64,000 bases of DNA from Hippasteria phrygiana (taxonomy: Eukaryota > Echinodermata > Asteroidea > Valvatida > Goniasteridae): contig JAZGUH010000005.1 of NCBI GenBank assembly GCA_037893225.1, positions 806,001-870,000 of the forward strand, given 5' to 3'. The stretch's first letter is position 1. Every line of letters starts with the position of its first letter. The notes under the pieces were generated by a model. That model searched no databases and was not told the DNA's origin. It worked only from the letters and a program-made list of their open reading frames with translations. The position numbers and the translations under genes were made by a program. Positions 61,201-63,272 of this stretch are shown one piece after another.

Positions 61201-61988
61201 GGGGGGGGGGGGGGGGGTTTTGTCGACTTCTAATAAATTTATATTTTTATGATGTATTTTAAGAAACGTTATTAAATATAAATGAATACAGAAAAAAACA
61301 AAAACAATGTTGCTAGAAATTACTTCTATCTCATTTCTTTTCCACTTGCTACGTTTAACGGGCAAAATCTCTATTAAAACGCACTTCTGTCAAAATTGGA
61401 AAATATGTGTGCAAATGTCAAGATATCTCGAGAATACAAAATAAAAAACGGGTCAAACCTACAACAAATTAAAGCTCAGGATGTGACAAATTCAACGAGG
61501 TATGTAACTCCTTTTTTTTAAATTTTGCGGCGTAATACCCATTGTTGTAGACTTGGGCACGTATTTTTGAATGGAAAGGGACACAGTCGTATGTAGGTTC
61601 ATATGTATAGTGACTTGATTTCCCTCATTTTTATTTGTTGCTTTTTAGAGAAGAAATCATGGCCATGTGTTGGCAGTTCAATGAGAAGCTCCGCCCCACC
61701 TTCCTGGAGATAATCCAGCTGTTTGAAAACACGGGCGCAGTCCTGCCCCGCTTCGCCCAGAACTCCTTCTACCACAGCAACGAGCGGCTGCAGGCCACCC
61801 ACGATAAGCTGAACGAGGACGAGCTTGAACGAGTCTCCATCTTGGGCGACAGCGAGAAGGACGCGTACGAAAATATGGCTCCCAAGGAGCGCAAACGGAC
61901 CCCTAAAAATGGACTCGTGCCGGCCAACGGACGTGCCGTCCACAATGGTTCAAGCGACAGTTCAATCGGCAAGGTCACACAGTGTTGA
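19614..61988 (+). CDS. INSR/IGF1R-like: Insulin/IGF receptor-like receptor tyrosine kinase, 5'-partial, 19 exons (span)
   Basis: Cell-surface receptor for insulin/IGF/relaxin-like peptides; in known family members it is cut by furin into alpha and beta chains, forms a disulfide-linked dimer and autophosphorylates on ligand binding. The 19 exons join in frame (3485 nt: 2 nt of a split codon, 1160 codons, stop). Domain order matches the family: cysteine-rich (about 1-104), L2 (105-257), FnIII-1 (258-370), FnIII-2 with insert domain (372-590), furin cluster (494-499), FnIII-3 (592-724), membrane span (about 739-761), NPEY (780-783), kinase (about 800-1075) and tail to 1160. Kinase residues are intact: glycine loop 809-814, Lys836, Glu853, Asp942, Asn947, Asp960 and activation-loop Tyr968/972/973. 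The length matches human IGF1R from its cysteine-rich region onward. Missing: signal peptide, L1 and the start of the cysteine-rich region, presumably upstream. Orthology to the insulin or the IGF receptor cannot be separated, as expected outside vertebrates. Confidence 0.95.
19815..19846 (+). repeat. Poly-C tract, 32 nt
   Basis: Pure C run 41 nt after an exon donor and next to the LINE fragment. Confidence 0.9.
19855..20109 (-). pseudogene. LINE reverse-transcriptase C-terminal fragment
   Basis: The minus-strand frame contains [16 protein letters not shown] followed by [12 protein letters not shown]. This matches the usual end of non-LTR retrotransposon polymerases (FFPRT..WN.LP...FK..L). 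It is about 85 codons, without the catalytic palm motifs or endonuclease, so it is a 5'-truncated dead copy inserted antisense to the receptor gene. The family cannot be assigned. Confidence 0.7.
20640..20840 (+). repeat. Two SINE-like fragments
   Basis: 20645-20735 (GGTTGCAGGTCCAAACCCTG ... GCGCCCCCTAAGCAAAGACA) and 20744-20840 (TTGGTAGAGCGCCGATCAG, B-box-like GGTTCAAATCC, tail GCTCCTGCCAGTTTTCTTTG) look like tRNA-derived SINE pieces. The second ends 30 nt before the next receptor exon. The first matches, inverted, 52290-52390; the second tail recurs at 28205-28260. Confidence 0.6.
20871..21021 (+). CDS. INSR/IGF1R-like: Visible exon 2: cysteine-rich region, second half
   Basis: Acceptor AATTTTAG, donor AAAG|GTAATG. 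Encodes residues 54-103 plus one base. It contains [15 protein letters not shown] and [10 protein letters not shown], the family's C.P C.GPCPK end of the cysteine-rich region. One N-glycosylation sequon (NVT). It ends in phase 1, completed by TT of the next exon to give the Val before the L2 cysteine. Confidence 0.93.
21067..21446. mobile_element. Inverted-repeat element, CAGGGTTCCCAC ends
   Basis: The ends CAGGGTTCCCAC and GTGGGAACCCTG are perfect inverses. Inside are repeated GTCATGGAAA and TCCTGGAAAA units. Related sequences lie at 34563-34665 and 49808-50102. Non-coding; such ends are common in animal DNA transposon remnants. Confidence 0.7.
21552..21610 (-). repeat. tRNA-like SINE fragment
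   Basis: On the minus strand it reads GTGGGTTCGAGTCTTGCC, a B-box-like sequence. Only a short head fragment is visible. Confidence 0.4.
21970..22180 (+). repeat. tRNA-derived SINE
   Basis: A-box-like TTGGCGCAGTGGTTACTG and B-box-like GGGTTCGATTCC, about 50 nt apart. The tail contains CGTGGGTTTTCCCCAG and a TTCTTCTGGGGTTTTCC repeat, then pyrimidine-rich sequence. A typical SINE plan; a true tRNA gene is excluded by the lack of a clean fold and by the long tail. Confidence 0.65.
22480..22581 (+). CDS. INSR/IGF1R-like: Visible exon 3: start of L2 domain
   Basis: Acceptor TGACAG, donor GGAA|GTAAGT. Encodes residues 105-137 with split codons at both ends. [19 protein letters not shown] then [14 protein letters not shown] matches the L2 opening (C...I.S...A..L.GCT...G.L.I.IR.G) that forms the first beta-helix turns. 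The end completes Thr138 with the next exon. Confidence 0.93.
22790..22905. mobile_element. 116-bp inverted-repeat element
   Basis: TAGAGTACCGAAGT and ACTTCGGTACTCTA are perfect inverted ends. Inside is a perfect palindrome GTTGCCGCGGCAAC (about 22813). Non-coding. Confidence 0.75.
23480..23610. mobile_element. Inverted-repeat element with TGTTCACATTGGACTT arms
   Basis: The left arm (CTGTTCACATTGGACTTGG) pairs with the right arm (AAAGTCCAATGTGAACAG). The composition resembles the GTCCGCACTGGACTT element at 41741-42426 but is not the same sequence. Confidence 0.6.
23719..23863. mobile_element. TTAA-flanked element, AACCCTCCT ends (copy 1)
   Basis: 145 bp, ends AACCCTCCTAT and AGGAGGGTT, flanked on both sides by TTAA (23715-23718, 23864-23867). 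Almost identical to the copy at 31596-31738. No coding capacity. The TTAA duplication recalls piggyBac-type transposition. Confidence 0.8.
24412..24487. repeat. 17-bp tandem repeat
   Basis: About 4.5 copies of AAGGGGGCGATACCTTG; the later copies read GGTAATACC. Confidence 0.9.
24910..24971. mobile_element. 62-bp TTAA-flanked element, CCCTAAC ends
   Basis: TTAA (24906-24909), CCCTAAC ... GTTAGGG, TTAA (24972-24975). An inverted relative of 63 bp is at 35716-35778, and a longer element with the same ends at 26436-26650. The telomere-like TTAGGG here belongs to the element ends. Confidence 0.65.
26436..26650. mobile_element. TTAA-flanked element, AACCCTAACAG ends
   Basis: 215 bp between TTAA 26432-26435 and TTAA 26651-26654. 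Ends AACCCTAAC and GTTAGGG. Non-coding. Confidence 0.6.
27190..27905. mobile_element. Degenerate GACTC-repeat element interrupted by a second copy
   Basis: The flanks are degenerate GACTCGTGATT-like repeats and the right side ends CGTATTCAACACTG, a hAT-like terminus. Positions 27500-27718 are an inserted relative. The left limit is uncertain. Confidence 0.5.
27500..27718. mobile_element. hAT-like non-autonomous element (nested copy)
   Basis: Starts CAGAGTTGTCATCGAGTC and ends near GACTCGATCAACAACTCGAT. Imperfect 8-bp flanks CAGATTTG/CAGATTCC. Its core (CAATGACAAAGGAATGCTTT ... TTTGAATAGCTTGTTACATG) is shared with 42614-43148 and, inverted, with 39758-40058 and 56333-56548. Confidence 0.7.
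28005..28149 (+). CDS. INSR/IGF1R-like: Visible exon 4: L2 domain, middle
   Basis: Acceptor TTAACAG, donor AATAG|GTGAGT. Encodes residues 139-185. [19 protein letters not shown] and [15 protein letters not shown] match the L2 strand-and-turn repeats (LVSLSFLKNLR in human IGF1R). It follows a 5.4 kb intron yet continues the L2 alignment without a gap, so no exon is missing. Confidence 0.95.
28205..28260 (+). repeat. SINE 3' fragment
   Basis: GGTTCGAATCCCGCTCCTGC plus CAGTTTCTTTGTT is the B box and tail of the SINE seen at about 20800-20840. It lies 56 nt after an exon donor. Confidence 0.5.
28498..28730. mobile_element. Copy of the GGGGC...GCCCC element
   Basis: Shares CCAATTTCATGGAGCTGCTC, TTGCTTAGC and GCAAATGTTTGTGCTT with 3988-4190. 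Internally it has several TTGCTTAGC/GCTAAGCAA inverted pairs. The right end has decayed. Confidence 0.6.
28969..29580. mobile_element. 612-bp foldback element with TA flanks
   Basis: Arms of about 210 bp (28969-29180 and 29367-29580) are near-perfect inverted copies around a spacer of about 190 bp. Ends CAGGGTGACCTTAAA and TTTAAGGACACCCTG, flanked by TA. CAGGGTG ends and TA targets recall Tc1/mariner elements. No transposase. Confidence 0.75.
30345..30560 (+). CDS. INSR/IGF1R-like: Visible exon 5: end of L2 domain
   Basis: Acceptor CCCATAG, donor TGTAG|GTTACC (weak after GT). Encodes residues 187-257: [15 protein letters not shown], sequons NIT, NGS and NIT, NPKLC, then GDQVAC. These are the family signatures at the end of L2. 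The donor is placed here because it leaves AG, which joins C of the next exon to give Ser258 in frame. Reading on into the intron would add about 60 unrelated residues. Confidence 0.93.
30590..31130. repeat. Dispersed repeat with two 153-bp tandem units
   Basis: Begins near a short hairpin (GTCTCGCCTGAACG ... GTTCAG). It contains two units with period 153 bp (each with AAGTTGAAGTCCGATTGC, then several AGGTCA hexamers). No coding content. It starts 30 nt after an exon donor. Confidence 0.75.
30819..30994 (+). promoter_or_regulatory. AGGTCA direct repeats (DR1 and DR4), repeat-borne
   Basis: At 30972-30984 AGGTCA-A-AGGTCA is a perfect DR1, and at 30979-30994 AGGTCA-TGTG-AGGTCA a perfect DR4. 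The sister unit at 30819-30841 has AGGTCG-A-AGGTCA and a perfect DR4. DR1 and DR4 are known nuclear-receptor binding forms (HNF4/RXR, TR/LXR types). Use as a regulatory site is inference. Confidence 0.3.
31596..31738. mobile_element. TTAA-type element, CCCTCCT ends (copy 2)
   Basis: 143 bp, near-identical to 23719-23863, but flanked by CTAG (31592-31595 and 31739-31742). It sits inside a TACTAC-rich repeat (31190-31760). The four-base flanks differ from copy 1, so the target may be YTAR and not strictly TTAA. Confidence 0.75.
32389..32514 (+). CDS. INSR/IGF1R-like: Visible exon 6: FnIII-1, first part
   Basis: Acceptor TACAGGCAG|C, donor AAAGC|GTAAGT. Encodes residues 258-299. [19 protein letters not shown] and GFIVSYRKA match the first strands of FnIII-1 (I..W...... 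L..F.V.Y). Two AGs lie 4 nt apart at the acceptor. Only the second (32387-32388) keeps the frame; the first would give a stop within five codons. Confidence 0.9.
32728..33908. repeat. 1.18-kb hexamer-based minisatellite
   Basis: Long array of CATTCCCATTTA and related hexamer steps (CATTCA, CATTCG, CAGTCC), 12- and 18-bp periods mixed in blocks. All unit lengths are multiples of six, so several frames are open on both strands for up to 433 codons (Asn-Val-Asn-Gly or Phe-Thr-Phe type peptides). These are not genes. It begins 213 nt after the exon 6 donor. Confidence 0.95.
34015..34141. mobile_element. 127-bp inverted-repeat element
   Basis: TAGGCCCTGTCCGAATTACT and AGTAATTCGGACAGGGCCTA are perfect inverted ends that extend through TTGGCT/AGCCAA. 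Non-coding MITE-like element, possibly with a TA target. Confidence 0.85.
35716..35778. mobile_element. 63-bp TTAA-flanked element
   Basis: TTAA 35712-35715, CCCTAACCCCCCAGGG ... GACTGTTGGGC, TTAA 35779-35782. Inverted relative of 24910-24971 (shared ATATTAAAATTTGGAGGAT). Confidence 0.6.
35833..36899. mobile_element. 1.07-kb nested foldback
   Basis: Arms 35833-36310 and 36423-36899 are inverted copies with a loop of about 110 nt. Each arm contains a shorter inverted-repeat element flanked by TTAA: 35944-36170 and 36564-36797, ends CCCTGCGAATTGCC/GGCAATTCGCAGGG. Arms differ by scattered substitutions and small indels, so the inversion is not recent. No coding capacity. Confidence 0.85.
36942..37173. 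mobile_element. 232-bp inverted-repeat element
   Basis: GGGCATTTCTCAAACC and GGTTTGAGAAATGCCC are perfect inverted ends, with further pairing inside. It lies 42 nt from the foldback and about 290 nt before exon 7. Non-coding. Confidence 0.8.
37464..37675 (+). CDS. INSR/IGF1R-like: Visible exon 7: FnIII-1, second part
   Basis: Acceptor AATCAG, donor AAAG|GTAGCC. Encodes residues 301-370. [16 protein letters not shown] carries Cys314, equivalent by alignment to the alpha-alpha dimer cysteine of the human insulin receptor (QDACGS). Then [14 protein letters not shown], the FnIII-1 F strand (LKPWTQYAVYV in IGF1R). Ends in phase 1, completing Glu371. Confidence 0.95.
37725..38065. repeat. Head-to-head pair of tRNA-Ser-like SINEs
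   Basis: 37735-37857 is a minus-strand copy and 37903-38060 a plus-strand copy of the SINE at 5130-5345. They share GTGGGTTCGAGTCCCACC, TCTCGGGACAACACTGAG and TTGAATATTG-like ends, so the pair forms a foldback of about 330 bp. It begins about 50 nt after the exon 7 donor. Confidence 0.8.
39476..39646 (+). CDS. INSR/IGF1R-like: Visible exon 8: FnIII-2, alpha-chain part
   Basis: Acceptor ACGATAG, donor GAAA|GTAAGT. Encodes residues 372-427: [38 protein letters not shown], then FCRE with Cys425. By alignment this cysteine pairs with the beta chain in vertebrate receptors (DYC/NYC position). Ends in phase 1. Confidence 0.95.
39758..40058. mobile_element. hAT-like element with AAGGCCAGCAC array
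   Basis: Ends CAGTGATGTAGTCAAGGCC and GGCCTCGACTACAACACTG. Perfect 8-bp target duplication GACAGCTT (39750-39757 and 40059-40066). One arm holds about nine copies of an 11-bp unit (39790-39888); the other has GGCCTCGTGAT units. The core (AAAGCATTCCTTTGTCATGG) is the inverse of the core in 42614-43148. Confidence 0.9.
40143..40480. mobile_element. Copy of family GGGGTGAGATT (decayed)
   Basis: Shares GATTTGTCAGGATTTTTCCT, GTCTGGAATTCCTGAGGTG and CTGGGGTCCTCG with 46817-47114. The right end is unclear. Confidence 0.6.
40545..40822. mobile_element. Copy of family GGGGTGAGATT
   Basis: Starts GGGGTGTGATTTCTCCGG and ends near CAAATCTCGCCTC. The interior contains GCGAGACGTCTTCCAG and the TTTTTATCATTCCAAAAT block. 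Adjacent to the previous copy. Confidence 0.65.
40996..41401. mobile_element. Inverted-repeat element rich in AAACGTTTAAAC
   Basis: AAGGATGGGA and TCCCATCCTT ends. Many GTTTAAAC palindromes near the left end and AAATTAAACG at the right. It ends 80 nt before exon 9. Non-coding. Confidence 0.6.
41482..41668 (+). CDS. INSR/IGF1R-like: Visible exon 9: insert domain and alpha-CT segment
   Basis: Acceptor CTGGCAG, donor CAGAG|GTAGGA. Encodes residues 429-489. [11 protein letters not shown] (Cys451, 455, 456, 458) is the Cys cluster that links alpha chains in vertebrate receptors. [11 protein letters not shown] (478-488) matches the alpha-CT helix that contacts the hormone (FENFLHNSIFV in IGF1R). 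An acidic helix lies between them. The final AG joins G of the next exon to make Arg490, just before the cleavage site. Confidence 0.95.
41741..42426. mobile_element. 686-bp inverted-repeat element, GTCCGCACTGGAC
   Basis: Left end AGCCGTGTCCGCACTGGACT pairs with right end GTCCAGTGCGGACAGGGCTT. Further CTGTCCGCACTGGACTTA copies lie inside near 42225 and 42343, each next to an ATCGTCTCGG-like block. No transposase frame. It starts 73 nt after the exon 9 donor. Confidence 0.75.
42614..43148. mobile_element. hAT-like element with GACTTGTGAA array
   Basis: 535 bp with a perfect 8-bp target duplication CCCCTTGA (42606-42613, 43149-43156). Ends CGGAGTTAATTAAGTCAATC and GACTCGAGTAACAACTCTG. About 35 copies of a 10-bp unit (42780-43132), a block of GACTTGTGAA then a block of GACTTGTGAT. 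The core at about 42690-42778 matches the nested copy at 27500-27718. Frames across the array (HKSSQVFTS) are not genes. Confidence 0.9.
44362..45175. mobile_element. 814-bp inverted-repeat element, GGCCCTTTTCACA
   Basis: GGCCCTTTTCACATGACGCC pairs with GGGTGTCGTGTGAACAGGGC, and inside them ATCGCAATGATTGAGAC with GTCTCAAACATTGCGAT. Non-coding interior. Confidence 0.7.
45490..45660. mobile_element. Copy of the 63-kb inverted-repeat element
   Basis: Shares AATCGTGTACAAAACCAATG-like, CAATAGGAGGTCC and TTTACACACTTGTGTGT with 63073-63272. The left arm is diverged. Confidence 0.6.
45800..45846 (+). repeat. Poly-T block
   Basis: Two T runs separated by CAC. No adjacent SINE or LINE head was recognised. 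Confidence 0.85.
46236..46580. mobile_element. 345-bp TTAA-flanked element, GGGGACTGTT ends
   Basis: TTAA 46232-46235, GGGGACTGTT ... AACAGTCCCC, TTAA 46581-46584. Subterminal GCTAAGCA/TGCTTAGC also pairs. Non-coding; the layout is piggyBac-MITE-like. Confidence 0.85.
46817..47114. mobile_element. Best-preserved copy of family GGGGTGAGATT
   Basis: GGGGTGAGATTTGTCAGG at the left and GGCCAATCTCACCCCTG at the right. The interior matches 40143-40480. Confidence 0.75.
47639..47816. mobile_element. 178-bp inverted-repeat element
   Basis: TAAGCCAGTTCGGTAT and ATACCGAACTGGCTTA are perfect inverted ends including TA. The interior is CpG-rich (GACCTAACGCGTGCGTGTG). Non-coding. Confidence 0.85.
47853..48133. 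mobile_element. 281-bp TTAA-flanked element, CCCTTTGCGTACGG family
   Basis: TTAA 47849-47852 and 48134-48137. Ends CCCTTTGC and CAAGGGG. It contains a tandem duplication of about 70 bp (GTGCCACCAGGCCGGATGAC to TGTTGGATTA, twice). Partial relatives lie at 54294-54400, 59700-59825 and 60984-61175. Confidence 0.75.
49808..50102. mobile_element. Copy of the CAGGGTTCCCAC family
   Basis: A degraded left end (GCATGGTTCCCATAG) and an intact right end (TGTGGGAACCCTG), with repeated CCAGGATTTTCC units at 50015-50085. Confidence 0.65.
50575..50880 (+). repeat. Dispersed repeat (copy of 19150-19480)
   Basis: Shares ACCACGTGGCTGGTTGATG-like sequence, TTCTTGAATGGGAGTGTAA and TTTTTCAAACAAAGCTTTC with the other copies. 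Confidence 0.65.
51360..51790. mobile_element. 431-bp TTAA-flanked element, AGGTAGTATAC ends
   Basis: TTAA 51356-51359, AGGTAGTATAC ... GTATACTACCT, TTAA 51791-51794. A central near-palindrome around GATTGTCGGCCGACAATC. This is the complete copy of a family also seen at 11980, 13241, 53650 and 55836. Non-coding. Confidence 0.88.
52048..52130. repeat. G-rich tandem repeat (GGGGTGGGATA)n
   Basis: About seven imperfect copies of a GGGGTGGGATAG-like unit. Multiple G3/G4 runs give G-quadruplex potential on the plus strand. Confidence 0.85.
52984..53285 (+). CDS. INSR/IGF1R-like: Visible exon 10: furin site, beta-chain start, FnIII-2 end
   Basis: Acceptor CCTTTAG, donor AAGG|GTGAGT. Encodes residues 491-590. 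KKRRRR (494-499) followed by Glu is a furin-type processing site, as in PERKRR of IGF1R. Next comes a Pro/Thr/Ser-rich linker of about 45 residues with one sequon (NDT), then [19 protein letters not shown] and ACNKDQCGL (Cys572, Cys577), the beta-chain part of FnIII-2 ending FARTLP. Ends in phase 1. Confidence 0.95.
53650..53825. mobile_element. Partial AGGTAGTATAC-family element
   Basis: Matches the end of the copy at 13241-13634 (GGGAACCAGACTACA, AGCATCTATGCACACAAA, AAATGTTGT). It lies between exons 10 and 11. Confidence 0.65.
53940..54169 (+). CDS. INSR/IGF1R-like: Visible exon 11: FnIII-3, first part
   Basis: Acceptor GCTGCAG, donor GCAGAG|GTACGC. Encodes residues 592-667. [19 protein letters not shown] and EILYSK match FnIII-3 (W..P..PNG.I..YEI.Y). 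Then comes an acidic, low-complexity stretch of about 28 residues ([18 protein letters not shown]), longer than at this point in the human receptors. It ends in phase 0. I chose GTACGC as donor because it joins GKLEEK in frame. Confidence 0.92.
54290..54400. repeat. Fragment of the CCCTTTGCGTACGG family
   Basis: TTAACCCTTTCCGTACC followed by an inverted GAGTAAACTCG block. Only the left end is recognisable. Confidence 0.45.
54905..55200. repeat. GATTTAAATC-rich repeat
   Basis: Opens with TGATTTAAATCACTCG units and closes with AAAAATCTGATTTAAATT-like ones. It looks like an imperfect inverted-repeat element, with ends related to the 14-bp array at 3463-3591. Confidence 0.55.
55534..55705 (+). 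CDS. INSR/IGF1R-like: Visible exon 12: FnIII-3, second part
   Basis: Acceptor TCCCACAG, donor AAAA|GTGGGT. Encodes residues 668-724. [19 protein letters not shown] and [12 protein letters not shown] match the last FnIII-3 strands (LNPGNYTARIQATSLSGNG in IGF1R). One sequon (NYS). Ends in phase 1. Confidence 0.95.
55836..56060. mobile_element. Half copy of the AGGTAGTATAC family
   Basis: Starts ACGTAGTATACAACATTTGC and runs past the central palindrome (TCAACGATTATCGGCC). The second half is absent. Confidence 0.65.
56333..56548. mobile_element. hAT-like element, smallest copy
   Basis: 216 bp. Ends CAGTAATGTCGTCAAGACC and GGTCTCGACTACATCACTG. 8-bp flanks ACAAATTG/ACATATTG. The core matches 39758-40058. 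Units of GACCATCACAA and GGTCTCGTGAT occur in only 2-3 copies per arm. It ends 78 nt before the membrane exon. Confidence 0.85.
56627..56744 (+). CDS. INSR/IGF1R-like: Visible exon 13: transmembrane segment
   Basis: Acceptor CATCCAG, donor TGGAG|GTAAGT. Encodes residues 726-763: a Pro-rich stalk ([10 protein letters not shown]), then about 23 hydrophobic residues (739-761, [20 protein letters not shown]) and the basic stop-transfer RWRYKK completed by the next exon. Single-pass type I topology. Confidence 0.95.
56997..57070 (+). CDS. INSR/IGF1R-like: Visible exon 14: juxtamembrane NPEY motif
   Basis: Acceptor TTCACAG, donor GACA|GTAAGT. A 74-nt exon encoding residues 765-788, with [18 protein letters not shown] (780-783) is the PTB-domain docking site for IRS and Shc proteins in known receptors. 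The spacing from membrane to NPEY matches the human receptors closely. Confidence 0.95.
57226..57493. mobile_element. 268-bp near-perfect palindrome
   Basis: Arms of 131 bp (57226-57356 and 57363-57493) around a 6-nt loop, with few mismatches. A 13-bp direct repeat ATACAGTTTAATA lies just outside (about 57216-57228 and 57529-57541). It sits in the 660-bp intron before the first kinase exon. A relic at 6598-6690 shows it is dispersed. Confidence 0.88.
57731..57938 (+). CDS. INSR/IGF1R-like: Visible exon 15: kinase N-lobe
   Basis: Acceptor ATTTGCAG, donor ATGAA|GTAAGA. Encodes residues 790-857. [11 protein letters not shown] is the glycine loop (809-819), VAVK gives the ATP-binding Lys836, and [10 protein letters not shown] supplies the alpha-C Glu853. 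The start YVADEWEF matches YVPDEWEV of IGF1R. Met789 is made across the intron. Confidence 0.97.
58150..58440 (-). repeat. Dispersed repeat, inverted copy of 19150-19480
   Basis: Minus-strand match to CAATCCATTCATGTTTCAAC, TTGAATGGGAGTGTAATGAA and AAACAAAGCTTTCATT. It occupies most of the intron between kinase exons 15 and 16. Confidence 0.65.
58478..58622 (+). CDS. INSR/IGF1R-like: Visible exon 16: kinase hinge
   Basis: Acceptor CCTTGCAG, donor CCT|GTAAGT. Encodes residues 859-906. [19 protein letters not shown] is almost identical to vertebrate receptors ([18 protein letters not shown]); [14 protein letters not shown] is the hinge and alpha-D. Phase 0 end. Confidence 0.97.
59250..59539 (+). 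CDS. INSR/IGF1R-like: Visible exon 17: catalytic and activation loops
   Basis: Acceptor TATCTACAG, donor GTCTG|GTCAGT. Encodes residues 907-1002. Catalytic loop HRDLSARN (Asp942, Asn947), DFG (Asp960), activation loop [11 protein letters not shown] with the family's three tyrosines (968, 972, 973), then [10 protein letters not shown]. Differences from the human receptors: Ser in place of Ala in HRDLAARN, Leu after DFG, and KEKGGM where they have KGGKGL. All catalytic residues are kept. Confidence 0.97.
59700..59830 (+). repeat. Fragment of the CCCTTTGCGTACGG family
   Basis: Shares CAACTATTGTTGGATTATTG-like sequence, GCTTGGCTGCACA and the CTCAAGGGGTTAA end with 47853-48133. The left part is missing. 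Confidence 0.55.
60057..60545. mobile_element. Copy of family GGGGTGAGATT carrying an insertion
   Basis: Left end CAGGGGTGAGCTTTC, right end AAATCTCACCCCTG. The copy is split by the element at about 60160-60405; the halves rejoin as CCAAAATGACCTCTGCAACC, the sequence found uninterrupted at about 17970. It ends 105 nt before exon 18. Confidence 0.8.
60160..60405. mobile_element. Nested inverted-repeat element, GTGACCC ends
   Basis: GTGACCCACTCTGCAAAAAT and ATTTTTGCAGAGCGGGTCAC are inverted ends; the duplication is AT or ATG. Related ends occur at about 26270-26300 (GGAGCGGGTCACATTT) and 60945 (GTGACCCACTCTACAAA). Non-coding. Confidence 0.8.
60650..60784 (+). CDS. INSR/IGF1R-like: Visible exon 18: kinase C-lobe
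   Basis: Acceptor GTCTGCAG, donor ACACT|GTGAGT. Encodes residues 1004-1047: [19 protein letters not shown] and [19 protein letters not shown] match the family ([23 protein letters not shown]). It completes Trp1003 and Leu1048 across introns. Confidence 0.96.
60984..61175 (+). repeat. Copy of the CCCTTTGCGTACGG family
   Basis: AATCCCTTGCGTACAG at the left and GGTTCAAGGGGC at the right; the interior contains CCACCTGGCTGGTTGACGTC and GCTTGGCTGCAT. The TTAA flanks are lost. Confidence 0.6.
61649..61988 (+). CDS. INSR/IGF1R-like: Visible exon 19: kinase end, C-terminal tail, stop
   Basis: Acceptor CTTTTTAG; stop TGA at 61986-61988. Encodes residues 1049-1160. [16 protein letters not shown] is the kinase C-terminal motif (MCWQYNPKMRPSFLEI in IGF1R). 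The tail is about 85 residues. It contains YENM (1121-1124), a YxxM motif of the kind that binds PI3-kinase p85 SH2 domains, followed by a basic stretch (KERKRTPK), and ends KVTQC. There is no long IRS-like extension as in insect receptors. Confidence 0.96.
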
Positions 61989-63067
61989 GTGTGTATACGT
62001 GGGCAATGGCATCATACTGACGGAGGGAAAGATTTAATAGATTCCGACGCCTAAAAACAAACGAGAGGAACAAATGTATGTATATCGTGTTTGTATAAAT
62101 GTTGAAAACAGTGCGTATTTGTTGAAGACGTATTGGGGAAAAAAAATGTGCAAGACTTAAATTACAGTGTTTTTTTGTTAGTATGCACTCGGAGGCGAGA
62201 GTTGTATAATTCATTGACTTTTGTTGCTGCCAGTGCTATGATGTACCATATCAGATTTGCTATTCGGAATGACACGTATATGAATTATTCATGAGCAGGT
62301 CATGAAGATACAATGACTGGCCTGTGGATGAGTTGCATTGGTTTAATGTATAAGGTGACCTTAAATTGTAATTCAATCAGAAATGATTTTATATTGATCA
62401 ATTAATTGAAAAAAAAATCATAAACGAAAAAAAAACATTTGAATTAAATGGACTGCACAATTTGTTCGGCAATTTTTTTTTAATGAGCTTAGTGAATGGG
62501 CCTTGAAAAGTAATGCTACTTGTCAAAGGACATTCGTTTGATTCTTTTGGCAAGTTTAGCAGATGAACTTTGGGGAACTTTATAATGTTCTTGAAAATGT
62601 ATGGATTGTGATTTTCTTCGACTTCACTAGTCGGGATGAATGAAAAGGAGAAATAAGTTACAATATAGATTCAATCTTCAATGACGTGTTCTTTTTGAAG
62701 TCGCCAGATCGGTGCCAACACAATGAATAATCACCAAGTAACGATTACCATCATGCAGATAAAACCAAAATTGGTCGGGGCGAAACACAACATATCATCA
62801 GTACTCTGAAACCGATTGTACAAGAGAACGATTGTTTCAACTGTGTGCAGTTTTGAAGAAAAGCAAGAAAAAAGCGACTTTGTTGAAATGCAAGCACTGC
62901 TGACACGAAACTTAATATTGGAATACCTCTTTTGTATATAAAAAAAAAATTATAGAAATGACTAAAATTGAGTATGAAATTGACAATTTGACCAAAGTGG
63001 TCGCTGGCAAATGTTGGTGTTTCTGTAAAGCAAAACGTGATATATTGATATTATATTTTGTACGAAG
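61989..63067 (+). other. Probable 3' UTR and flanking DNA
   Basis: AT-rich sequence after the stop with no further coding exon. The clear end of the mRNA is not visible. ATTAAA at 62443-62448 is a possible polyadenylation signal, and I noticed no AATAAA close to the stop. A few short repeats only. Confidence 0.5.
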
Positions 63068-63072
63068 GGGTG

Positions 63073-63272
63073 TGGAAGTGAGTATGTAAATACCGGCAAT
63101 CGTGGACTAGGGACAAAAGAGATAGGGCGTAGACAAAGGGTCCACGATTGACCGAACGTCTACGATTAAAAATCGTGTACAAAACATATGGGGGGGCCTT
63201 CAAAAAAGGTACAAACAAAAGAGGGACAATAGGAGGTCCACGATTGCCGGTATTTACACACTTGTGTGTGTG
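63073..63272. mobile_element. 200-bp inverted-repeat element
   Basis: GTAAATACCGGCAATCGTGG pairs with CCACGATTGCCGGTATTTAC. The interior contains GTCTACGATTAAAAATCGTG. A diverged copy is at 45490-45660. Beyond it, to 64000, I see only AT-rich DNA and a poly-C run at about 63558-63577. Confidence 0.8.
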
